From positions 1 to 17,681 of the forward strand of contig JAEWAC010000265.1 of NCBI GenBank assembly GCA_023391895.1: a DNA stretch of 17,681 nt. The letters are read 5' to 3'. A model generated the notes under the pieces. That model worked only from the letters and a program-made list of their open reading frames with translations, searched no databases and was not told where the DNA came from. This document shows, piece after piece, positions 1 to 5,918 of the stretch. This stretch comes from Bacteroidota bacterium (GTDB taxonomy: Bacteria > Bacteroidota > Bacteroidia > Chitinophagales > Chitinophagaceae). Numbering within the stretch: the stretch's first letter is position 1; each line of letters starts with the position of its first letter. A program made the position numbers and the translations under genes.

Positions 1-388
1 CGCCTTATCCCGCGTTAGCTTCAGGCTCTTGTTGCTGTAGTGCAAGTGTAGCGGGATACCGCACCTGCAGTAGTTGACCCTAACACGCAAAAAGATTTGA
101 ACTTCTTTAAAATCCCATACCTGTAAAAAGACTACGAATAATCTACAGATCATAGTGCAGGACACACTCCGGAATGAGGGCTGCTTGTGCGTGGGCAAGG
201 TCAAACGGGCGGAGCCATCGGGTTGGCCTTGAACTTTTTGCTCCCCTTTTTTGGGGAGAAAAAGTAAGAAGCGCTAACTACAGGAGTACAAACCATAGTC
301 AAATTGCATCTTTTAAAAAAATCCCATATGGACTTTTGACAATATTACCAGATGGGATTTTAAAGAAACTAGCAGAAAATGCTAAAAC
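1..388. repeat. Dispersed intergenic repeat, copy 1 (cut by window start)
   Basis: This stretch is similar to 5139-5478. Two blocks match well: 1-118 against 5139-5256, and 184-388 against 5306-5478. About 65 unrelated bases separate the blocks here. The first block holds an imperfect inverted repeat (2-13 with 51-62, 37-base spacer) built on TTATCCCGC/GCGGGATA. The second block holds GGTCAA (199-204) facing TTGGCC (223-228), then a strong hairpin at 234-264. The matching sequence ends near ATGCTAAAAC at 388. No plausible gene lies inside. The left boundary is unknown because the copy begins at the window edge. Confidence 0.75.
234..264. repeat. Strong hairpin inside repeat copy 1
   Basis: CTTTTT-g-CTCCCC (234-246) pairs with GGGGAG-AAAAAG (253-264) around a six-T loop, giving 12 base pairs with one bulged G. 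The same hairpin recurs in copy 2 at 5356-5386. It could end transcription from either side, or it could be the structural core of a REP-like element. The sequence alone does not decide between these. Confidence 0.6.
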
Positions 389-501
389 CTATTCTGCAGG
401 ACAAGGGCAATAAGTCCATCTTCTTCAAAACCCCATAAGCCTTCACACCAGTATCCTACCCGTCATCCCCTACTCCCAACCCTTTCCTCTAAATAAAAAA
501 C

Positions 502-513
502 TGACGCAGGTCA
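502..513. promoter_or_regulatory. Candidate Crp/Fnr-type operator, TGAC-N4-GTCA
   Basis: TGACGCAGGTCA is a perfect palindrome with a four-base centre and fits the general TGA-N6-TCA pattern of Crp/Fnr-family sites. It lies 49 bases upstream of the proposed -33 element of the oxidase operon. An oxygen- or redox-responsive Fnr-like regulator would suit an oxidase promoter, but the assignment rests on motif shape and position only. Confidence 0.4.
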
Positions 514-526
514 TTTTTACCGTTGA

Positions 527-562
527 GTACAATCATGCACCTCTAGCTGGTACAGTCATGCA
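527..562 (+). promoter_or_regulatory. Paired 13-bp direct repeats upstream of the oxidase promoter
   Basis: GTACAATCATGCA (527-539) and GTACAGTCATGCA (550-562) match at 12 of 13 bases. Their starts are 23 bp apart, about two helical turns. The second repeat directly abuts the TTG at 563. Direct repeats on one face of the helix next to a promoter are typical of binding sites for dimeric activators such as response regulators. The regulator is unknown. Confidence 0.45.
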
Positions 563-589
563 TTGCCCATAAGCCGGAAAATACTTTTG
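563..589 (+). promoter_or_regulatory. Predicted promoter of the oxidase operon
   Basis: TACTTTTG (582-589) is a perfect match to the Bacteroidota -7 consensus TAnnTTTG. TTG (563-565), 16 bases upstream, can serve as the -33 element, though the spacing is slightly short. Transcription would begin near 595, leaving a leader of about 20 bases before the ATG at 614. This also argues against the in-frame ATG at 563, which overlaps the -33 element. Confidence 0.5.
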
Positions 590-613
590 CTACTGAAACA
601 AAACAGCTCCACA

Positions 614-781
614 ATGGAAATGACTGAAAAGCTTCCAACCCCGGAAGTACAACCGCGCAACCCCCAAAAGCCAGAAGAAAAATTTATCCCCAAAGGCGCC
701 ATTGCCTTTTTTGTACTGATGGTGCTACTGGGTCTGGTGATCTGGTACGGTATCTATTTACTCATGCTTGCACGTGTTTAA
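614..781 (+). CDS. cbaD: ba3-type cytochrome c oxidase subunit IIa (small single-helix subunit)
   Basis: This is a 55-residue protein with a polar, proline-rich N-terminal tail and one transmembrane helix starting at PKGAIAFF and ending LLMLAR. The PKGA-helix-LAR pattern closely resembles the 34-residue subunit IIa of the Thermus ba3 oxidase, which has one helix and no known catalytic residue and packs against subunits I and II. The next two genes are subunits II and I of the same enzyme class, as in Thermus. I chose the ATG at 614 because the predicted -7 box lies at 582-589. An upstream ATG at 563 would add 17 residues and overlap the promoter. No clear Shine-Dalgarno is visible, which is normal for the phylum. 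The stop is 10 bases before the proposed subunit II start. Confidence 0.8.
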   Translation: MEMTEKLPTPEVQPRNPQKPEEKFIPKGAIAFFVLMVLLGLVIWYGIYLLMLARV

Positions 782-791
782 AATCCTTCAT

Positions 792-1253
792 ATGTCATTA
801 ATTGATAAATCCGAAAAGAAAGTTTTAATCATCACCGGCGCCGTACTGTCGCTGCTGATTTTTTCCATTTTGTATTCCCGGGGTAAGTACAGCGATCTGC
901 CGGAATGCCTGCCCTTTGATAAAGCGTATACCGAACCCAAAGTAACCAAGCTGGATGATAAAACCTACCAGGTATATGCCGTGGCCGCCATGTGGCAGTT
1001 TGCGCCCTCTGAAATTTATATACCCGTAGGCAGCGAGGTTGACTTTTTTGTTTCCTCCAAAGACGTGGTGCATGGCTTCAACATAGCCGAAAAGAACGTG
1101 AACCTGATGGCCATCTATGGCAATATCAACAAAACCACCGTCAAGTTTGACAAACCCGGTGTGTACAAAATTACCTGCCACGAGTACTGCGGGGTGGGCC
1201 ACCAGAACATGCAGGCCCAGGTAATTGTAAACGACCCGCTAGCCAAAAACTAA
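792..1253 (+). CDS. cbaB: ba3-type cytochrome c oxidase subunit II (CuA domain)
   Basis: A 153-residue protein anchored by one N-terminal helix (about residues 11-28), with a periplasmic cupredoxin domain that takes electrons from cytochrome c. The binuclear CuA ligands are all present: His94 in VVHGF, then Cys129, Cys133, His137 and Met140 in CHEYCGVGHQNM. Glu131 supplies the backbone carbonyl position. The spacing from the first His to the first Cys (35 residues) and on to Met matches Thermus ba3 subunit II (114, 149, 153, 157, 160). Only one transmembrane helix is seen, as in B-family oxidases; most A-family subunits II have two. The ATG at 792 is preferred. An alternative ATG at 768 would overlap the previous gene by 14 bases and add eight residues before the membrane anchor. 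Confidence 0.93.
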   Translation: MSLIDKSEKKVLIITGAVLSLLIFSILYSRGKYSDLPECLPFDKAYTEPKVTKLDDKTYQVYAVAAMWQFAPSEIYIPVGSEVDFFVSSKDVVHGFNIAEKNVNLMAIYGNINKTTVKFDKPGVYKITCHEYCGVGHQNMQAQVIVNDPLAKN

Positions 1254-1284
1254 ACCACTTATTGAAAAGACTAACAAACGAATT

Positions 1285-3015
1285 ATGCAAATCTCAAAAT
1301 CTTTAAAACGATTAATTTACTGGGAGCTGGGCATTCCCCTGGCCCTGCTGTCCATTGGTATTTACCATGGCCTGATGCAGACGATCTACCGGGCCGGTGT
1401 TTTGCAGGACTCTTCTTTTGCCAAGCTCGATTACTACCAGGGGTTAACCCTACATGGCGTGATCAATGCAGTGGTGCTCACTACGTTTTTTGCCGTGGCT
1501 TTTGGTCATGCCACCATGGCTTTTTACCTTAAAAAAGAAATCAACAAAAAGCTGGGCTGGATCTCGTTTTGGATGATGACCATAGGCACCGTAACGGCCG
1601 CCTGGGCCATGCTGGCCGGAAAAGCTTCGGTCTTATATACATTTTACCCGCCGCTCAAAGGCCACCCTTTGTTTTACCTGGGCACCGCCCTGCTAATTGT
1701 GGGTTCCTGGCTGCCGCTGTACGACTGGGCCCGCATGTATGTGCAATGGAAAAAGGAAAACCCGCAAACTAAAACCCCATTGGCCGTATTGGGTACACTG
1801 GTCAATTTTACCATCTGGTTTGTATGTACGCTGGCAGTAGCCTACGAAGTGCTGGTGCTATTGCTGCCCTGGGCCATGGGTTGGAAACCTACCGTCAATG
1901 TCACGCTGGCCCGTACGCTGTTCTGGTTCTTTGGCCACGCACTGGTGTACTTCTGGCTGCTGCCTGCTTACATTATGTTCTATACCATTTTGCCCAAGGT
2001 AGCTGGTGGTAAACTGTACTCCGACCTGGCCGGCCGCATTGCCTTGTTCCTGTTCCTGCTGTTTTCTATACCGGTGGGTGTGCACCACCAGTTTTCTGAT
2101 CCTTCTATTACCAAAGGCATTAAAATGTTCCAGGGATTACTGACGTTTGGCGTAGCCATTCCCAGCTTTATTACCGCCTTTACCATTGCGGCTACCTTAG
2201 AGTACGCCGGCAGGAAAAGAGGCGCCAAAGGCCTTTTTGGCTGGATGGGCAAGCTGCCTTACCTGGACCCGAACCGCTTCCTGTTTGCCTATCTCATTTG
2301 TGGTTTGATCCTGTTCATCTTTGGCGGTCTCACCGGTATTGTAAACGCTTCTTACCAACTGAATAACGTGATTCACAATACTGCCTGGCTGCCCGGTCAC
2401 TTCCACATGACGGTGGCTGGTCCGGTCTTCCTGGCCATCATTGGTATGAGTACCTATTTGTATTCCAAAACCTCGGGTAAAAAAGTATTCCTGCCCCGGG
2501 TCAATGTGATCATTCCATACCTGTGGCTCATTGGCGTGCTCATTTTTTCTACCGGTTTATCATGGGGTGGCCTCATTGGCGAACCCAGAAGAACCAACCT
2601 GGGTATGACCTACCTGAATCCCAAGCACGAACTGTTTACACCGGAGTGGGTACCCACAACCTTACTGGCCCTGTTAGGCGGCATCATCATGTTCATTGCC
2701 GGCCTGCTGTTCTTTGTCGTGTTCTTTGGCACCATGTTCCGCAAGCGTACCGAAGAAGCCGTACTGGAACTGCCGGTGAGCGAAGCTTATCATGATGAAA
2801 AAAGAATACCGCTGTTTGACCGCTTTAAACCCTGGCTGGTAACCATGGCCATTATTTTAGTACTGGCCTATGTACCGGCCCTGATGGATGCGGTAAAAAA
2901 TCCGGGCCCTGGTGCCCCCCGGTTTACACCGGAAAATCCAACCCCGGTAGAAACCAAAAGCACGGTAAAAACCGGCGCAGATAATAAAACACTAACCGTA
3001 GTAACTAAACAATAA
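1285..3015 (+). CDS. cbaA: ba3-type (B-family) cytochrome c oxidase subunit I
   Basis: A 576-residue polytopic membrane protein, the catalytic core that reduces oxygen to water and pumps protons. The expected ligands are visible. His57 (LTLHGV) and His374 fit the low-spin haem. His372 in LPGHFHM fits the high-spin haem. His218, His267 and His268 fit CuB, with Tyr222 four residues after His218 as the Tyr that is cross-linked to the CuB His in this family. The 49-residue step from His218 to His267 equals that in Thermus ba3 (233 to 282), so this is a B-type enzyme. The length is close to the usual 560 residues. A Pro/Thr/Lys-rich soluble tail (about 535-576) follows the last helix. The stop overlaps the next ATG by one base (TAATG), which suggests translational coupling to the Sco gene. 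No subunit III gene is present in the cluster. Confidence 0.95.
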   Translation: MQISKSLKRLIYWELGIPLALLSIGIYHGLMQTIYRAGVLQDSSFAKLDYYQGLTLHGVINAVVLTTFFAVAFGHATMAFYLKKEINKKLGWISFWMMTIGTVTAAWAMLAGKASVLYTFYPPLKGHPLFYLGTALLIVGSWLPLYDWARMYVQWKKENPQTKTPLAVLGTLVNFTIWFVCTLAVAYEVLVLLLPWAMGWKPTVNVTLARTLFWFFGHALVYFWLLPAYIMFYTILPKVAGGKLYSDLAGRIALFLFLLFSIPVGVHHQFSDPSITKGIKMFQGLLTFGVAIPSFITAFTIAATLEYAGRKRGAKGLFGWMGKLPYLDPNRFLFAYLICGLILFIFGGLTGIVNASYQLNNVIHNTAWLPGHFHMTVAGPVFLAIIGMSTYLYSKTSGKKVFLPRVNVIIPYLWLIGVLIFSTGLSWGGLIGEPRRTNLGMTYLNPKHELFTPEWVPTTLLALLGGIIMFIAGLLFFVVFFGTMFRKRTEEAVLELPVSEAYHDEKRIPLFDRFKPWLVTMAIILVLAYVPALMDAVKNPGPGAPRFTPENPTPVETKSTVKTGADNKTLTVVTKQ

Positions 3016-3632
3016 TGAAAAAGAACTGGCACATATGGTTGTTTCTGGCGGTTGTGGTGGCAGTGCCCTTCAGTGTATTCGGGGTAGTAAAATGGTATGA
3101 AAAAACCTTTGATCAACTACCGGTACTGGGTACAAAAGGTCATACGGTGGCCTCCTTCTCGATGGTCAACCAGCACAACAGCCCAATCACTATCGACAAC
3201 TGGAACAACAAAATCGTGATCGCAGATTTCTTTTTTACACATTGCCCCGTTATCTGTCCTAAAATGACGGCTTCGCTAAAAAGGGTGCAGCAGGCCTATG
3301 CCGGTGACGAGGATATCCTGATCAATTCTTTTACCGTAGACCCGGAAAGGGATTTCGTAGCGCAGCTGCAAAAGTATGCGGAGCGGTTTGACATCGATGG
3401 CAGCAACTGGCACCTGCTCACCGGTCCTAAAATCGACATCTACCGCCTGGCCCGCAAAAGCTTTTTGGTGGTAGCTACTGATGGTGATGGCGGCGCCAAT
3501 GATTTTATACACAGCGAGCGGCTGGTGCTGGTAGACAAGCAAAAAAGAATCCGCGGCTATTACGATGGAACCGATGCCGTAGAAGTAGACCGATTGATCA
3601 GCGACATCAAAAAATTAAAGAAAGAAAAATAA
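3015..3632 (+). CDS. SCO1/SenC-family copper chaperone for CuA assembly
   Basis: A 205-residue thioredoxin-fold protein with one N-terminal membrane anchor (about residues 7-26). The copper-binding residues of the family are present: Cys77 and Cys81 in CPVICP, and His166 in FIHSERLVLVD. The order is anchor, peroxiredoxin-like core, CxxxC motif, distal His. Sco proteins deliver copper to, or reduce, the CuA cysteines of oxidase subunit II. The gene starts within the stop codon of subunit I (TAATG), so it is probably translationally coupled and made together with the oxidase. I leave the symbol blank because sco, senC and prrC are all used for this family. Confidence 0.92.
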   Translation: MKKNWHIWLFLAVVVAVPFSVFGVVKWYEKTFDQLPVLGTKGHTVASFSMVNQHNSPITIDNWNNKIVIADFFFTHCPVICPKMTASLKRVQQAYAGDEDILINSFTVDPERDFVAQLQKYAERFDIDGSNWHLLTGPKIDIYRLARKSFLVVATDGDGGANDFIHSERLVLVDKQKRIRGYYDGTDAVEVDRLISDIKKLKKEK

Positions 3633-3735
3633 GGGGTCTGGTTGATAAAAATCATCCCATTGCCTGCGCCTGGTAAACCTTTTGGCGCCCTGCACTGGAG
3701 AGCTTTGCAACCGACCACTACAAAACGATTATACC

Positions 3736-4263
3736 ATGAAATTGAAAACATTATTCTTTACCACTGCTTTACTGTTCAGTATAGTGGCGCTGGCAACACC
3801 GCCGGTAGAAGAAGGCAAGGCCATCTTCAGTTCCCGTTGTGCCGCCTGTCACAATATTAATAAAGTATTAACCGGTCCTGCGCTGGCGGGCATCCATGAG
3901 CGCCGCTCAATGGACTGGATTATTGCTTTTATCCAATCATCGCAAAGCCTGGTAAAAGCAGGCGATAAGGACGCCGTGGCGATCTATGAGCAATTCAATA
4001 AAATGCCCATGCCCGACCACCCGGACCTGAACAATGATCACATCAAAAGCATTGTAGAATATATTAAAGTGGAAGGCAGCAGTGCCACTGAAAAAGCTCC
4101 TTTTGCCAAGCCCTCTAAATTAACCAAACCCTACACGCCTCTTTCTATCAATAACTACGGCTTCTTTCTGGGTTATTTGGCCCTGGTGGGCGTGCTCATT
4201 GCCGTGCTGTTGCTGGCTGTAAGGCTTAAGCAATACGAACGCAGCGTGAAGGGCGATGCCTAA
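3736..4263 (+). CDS. Membrane-anchored mono-haem cytochrome c
   Basis: A 175-residue class I-like c-type cytochrome. A signal peptide covers residues 1-20, with cleavage expected after VALA. Haem attachment is CAACH (Cys35, Cys38, His39), and Met90 or Met92 in NKMPMPDHPDL is the likely sixth ligand. A linker follows, then one C-terminal transmembrane helix (about 142-163) with a short cytoplasmic tail, so the haem domain is tethered at the periplasmic face. It lies 103 bases after the Sco gene in the oxidase cluster and before the terminator, so it is probably the electron donor to CuA. The ATG at 3736 gives a standard signal peptide. The upstream in-frame ATG at 3682 would add 18 polar residues before it and is unlikely. 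I see no separate promoter in the 3633-3735 gap. Confidence 0.9.
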   Translation: MKLKTLFFTTALLFSIVALATPPVEEGKAIFSSRCAACHNINKVLTGPALAGIHERRSMDWIIAFIQSSQSLVKAGDKDAVAIYEQFNKMPMPDHPDLNNDHIKSIVEYIKVEGSSATEKAPFAKPSKLTKPYTPLSINNYGFFLGYLALVGVLIAVLLLAVRLKQYERSVKGDA

Positions 4264-4298
4264 AAAAGCAAGGTTGGTTTTCTTTTCAATAGTAAAAT

Positions 4299-4326
4299 GC
4301 CCTGGCGGTTGCCGGGGCTTTTTATT
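4299..4326 (+). terminator. Rho-independent terminator of the oxidase operon
   Basis: GCCCTGGC (4299-4306) pairs with GCCGGGGC (4311-4318), with one G-U pair and a GGTT loop. A five-T run and ATT follow. It sits 36 bases after the cytochrome c stop and 20 bases before the trmD start. Confidence 0.8.
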
Positions 4327-4342
4327 GGCACGCCTATCTTTG
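4309..4342 (+). promoter_or_regulatory. trmD: Predicted trmD promoter, overlapping the terminator
   Basis: TATCTTTG (4335-4342) is a perfect TAnnTTTG -7 element that ends four bases before the trmD ATG. TTG at 4309-4311, 23 bases upstream, is a possible -33 element and lies in the loop and stem of the terminator hairpin. If it is used, the transcript would start at or next to the ATG, giving a leaderless or nearly leaderless message. The -7 element is convincing and the -33 element is weak. Confidence 0.45.
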
Positions 4343-4346
4343 CCAA

Positions 4347-5027
4347 ATGCGCATTGATATTATTACCGTGTTACCGGAGTTACTGGAAAGTCCCTTATCG
4401 CATTCCATTATGAAACGGGCCCAGGCCAAGGGCCTGCTGGAAGTGTACACCCACCACCTGCGGCAATGGGCCGTAAACGAGTACGGGCAGGTAGACGATT
4501 ACCAGTATGGCGGCGGCGCCGGTATGGTCATGATGTGCGAACCTCTTGTAAAGGCCATTGAGCAGCTGCAGCAGGAAAGAACCTATGACGAAATCATTTA
4601 CCTGACACCCGATGGTAAAACCCTCAATCAAAAAACGGCCAATAAACTTTCTTTAAAGCAAAACCTGCTGATGATTTGCGGCCACTACAAAGGCATTGAC
4701 GAACGCATCCGGCAGCATTATGTCACCCAGGAAATCTCAATTGGCGATTATGTATTGAGCGGCGGCGAACTGGCGGCGGCTGTTTTGGTAGATGCTATTG
4801 GCCGTTTGATACCGGGTGTTTTAAACGACGAGACTTCAGCCCTCACCGATTCTTTTCAGGATAATCTGCTGGCCCCACCCGTATATACCCGCCCGGCCGA
4901 CTTCCGCGGCTGGAAGGTACCGGACATCCTGCTAAGCGGCGACCCCAAAAAAATAGAAGCCTGGCGACACGAGCAATCCATCAAAAGAACCGAAGAAAGA
5001 AGGCCTGATTTGCTGGAGCGGGAGTGA
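4347..5027 (+). CDS. trmD: tRNA (guanine-N1)-methyltransferase TrmD
   Basis: A 226-residue SPOUT-class methyltransferase that methylates G37 of tRNAs with G36, using S-adenosylmethionine, to prevent +1 frameshifting. The N-terminus MRIDIITVLPE and the YGGGAGMVM motif (54-62) are typical. The trefoil-knot cofactor site is visible in LTPDGKTLNQ (86-95), CGHYKGIDERI (111-121) and IGDYVLSGGELA (132-143). Asp168 in LTDSF matches the catalytic Asp169 of the E. coli enzyme. The C-terminal helical domain ends KRTEERRPDLLERE. The length is normal for the family. The gene stands alone here, between a terminator and a long non-coding region, without the rpsP/rimM/rplS neighbours of the proteobacterial operon. 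It has its own predicted promoter. Confidence 0.97.
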   Translation: MRIDIITVLPELLESPLSHSIMKRAQAKGLLEVYTHHLRQWAVNEYGQVDDYQYGGGAGMVMMCEPLVKAIEQLQQERTYDEIIYLTPDGKTLNQKTANKLSLKQNLLMICGHYKGIDERIRQHYVTQEISIGDYVLSGGELAAAVLVDAIGRLIPGVLNDETSALTDSFQDNLLAPPVYTRPADFRGWKVPDILLSGDPKKIEAWRHEQSIKRTEERRPDLLERE

Positions 5028-5045
5028 AGAAGAGAGAGGTCCACA

Positions 5046-5305
5046 GAAGAAGTTATAAGTGGTAAGTTGTAAGTTATAAGTAAAGAAGGCAAAAGTGAAA
5101 AGGCAAAAGCAAAAAGTAGGGCAACCAGACTGGTTCAGCGCCTTATCCCGCGATAAATCCAGACACATTTTGCTTTCAGAACAGTATAGCGGGATACAGC
5201 GCCTGCAGTAGTTTACCCTAGCACGCAAACAGTTTAGAACTTCTTCGAAAAATCATAGGACGCTCCATAACTTATAACTTATTACTTACCACTTATAACT
5301 TCTTC
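5046..5305. repeat. 36-bp inverted repeats bracketing a 188-bp core
   Basis: The left arm (5046-5081) and the reverse complement of the right arm (5270-5305) match at 34 of 36 bases; the two differences are adjacent, at 5068-5069. Each arm contains AAGTTATAAGT-like units. The core carries A/G-rich sequence and then the first block of repeat copy 2 (from 5139). The layout resembles a non-autonomous inverted-repeat element, or a very long hairpin in the transcript. There is no open reading frame of interest inside and no clear target-site duplication. The left arm begins 19 bases after the trmD stop. Confidence 0.7.
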
Positions 5306-5478
5306 CTTGTGCGTGGGCAAGGCCAAACGGGCGGAGCCTTCGGGTTGGCCATGAACTTTTTGCTCCCCTTTTTCGGGGAGAAAAAGTAAGAAAGGCTAAC
5401 TACTGGAGTACAATACATAATCAAATGGAGTTTTAAAAGAACTGCCAAATGGGACTTTGAAGAAGAAGATGCTGAAAC
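5139..5478. repeat. Dispersed intergenic repeat, copy 2
   Basis: This is the second copy of the element at 1-388. The first block (5139-5256) contains GCGCCTTATCCCGC (5138-5151) facing GCGGGATACAGCGC (5189-5202), which pair at 12 of 14 bases with the same 37-base spacer as copy 1. The second block (5306-5478) contains GGCCAA (5321-5326) facing TTGGCC (5345-5350), then the strong hairpin at 5356-5386. Where copy 1 has GGTCAA the pairing is kept by a G-U pair. The right arm of the 36-bp inverted repeat sits between the blocks. The rest of the gap, 5479-5734, shows nothing I can name. Confidence 0.75.
5356..5386. repeat. Strong hairpin inside repeat copy 2
   Basis: CTTTTT-g-CTCCCC (5356-5368) pairs with GGGGAG-AAAAAG (5375-5386) around TTTTTC. 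It differs from the copy 1 hairpin only by one loop base, so it is the best conserved part of the repeat. Confidence 0.6.
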
Positions 5479-5734
5479 GATAAACAGCAACCCGGCGGCT
5501 GCTTTTTTGCTGAACCAACAATAACTTTTTTGAAAGTACAAGTAAATTCTTTAAATTTATTATAGTTCCCGCCCGAATGGATAAATGACTAAGGCCCAAT
5601 GACTTTGCCCTGTAACAACTACCGGTTATCACATCCCGATTCCCAATAAGGTCTTCTCACTGCGGTACCAGATGACGACCAAAACCATGCAACCCCATGA
5701 TGAAGTGAACTATTGAATAGCACAAACCTCTTTA

Positions 5735-5766
5735 TTGAACTTAAAGCGCACTTATAGATAAATTTT
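5735..5766 (+). promoter_or_regulatory. Possible promoter of SusC/SusD pair 1
   Basis: TTG (5735-5737) and TAAATTTT (5759-5766, seven of eight bases of TAnnTTTG) are separated by 21 bases, a normal spacing. A start near 5772 would give a leader of about 150 bases. This is the best candidate I found upstream of the gene, but the -7 match is imperfect in an AT-rich region. Confidence 0.28.
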
Positions 5767-5918
5767 TATACAAAAAAGCAAGCAGCTTTATGAGCATTTG
5801 GGTTTGTCTTACCATAACCAAAACTACAATCAATCTTCACCAGGAAACTATCAGGTCTATCGTATGAAAGCTGTTTGAAACAGTGAATTCTATACTCAAA
5901 CTGCAAAAAAGATCTGCT

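Noticed and set aside
174..413. A 79-codon open frame in the first gap
   Set aside because: It runs through the hairpins of repeat copy 1, and the encoded protein has no recognisable domain. The equivalent frame is not kept in copy 2, so it is chance.
563..613. Longer start for the oxidase subunit IIa gene
   Set aside because: The ATG at 563 overlaps the predicted -33 element, and the extra 17 residues (with MPISRK and KQNSS) have no counterpart in the family. The start at 614 fits the promoter.
825..1202. Antisense open frame across the CuA gene
   Set aside because: It is a shadow of a clearly coding sense frame whose metal ligands are all conserved.
5046..5305. Insertion sequence or transposase gene between the 36-bp inverted repeats
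   Set aside because: The core is only 188 bp with no transposase frame and no clear target duplication. At most it is a non-autonomous element.
5293..5632. Two minus-strand open frames in the trmD-SusC 1 gap
   Set aside because: They cross repeat copy 2 and its hairpin, overlap each other in different frames and encode low-complexity Ser/Lys/Phe-rich peptides.
5883..5918. GTG start adding 12 residues to SusC 1
   Set aside because: It cannot be excluded. However, the ATG at 5919 gives a 25-residue signal peptide that aligns residue for residue in length with SusC 2, and an A-rich stretch precedes it.
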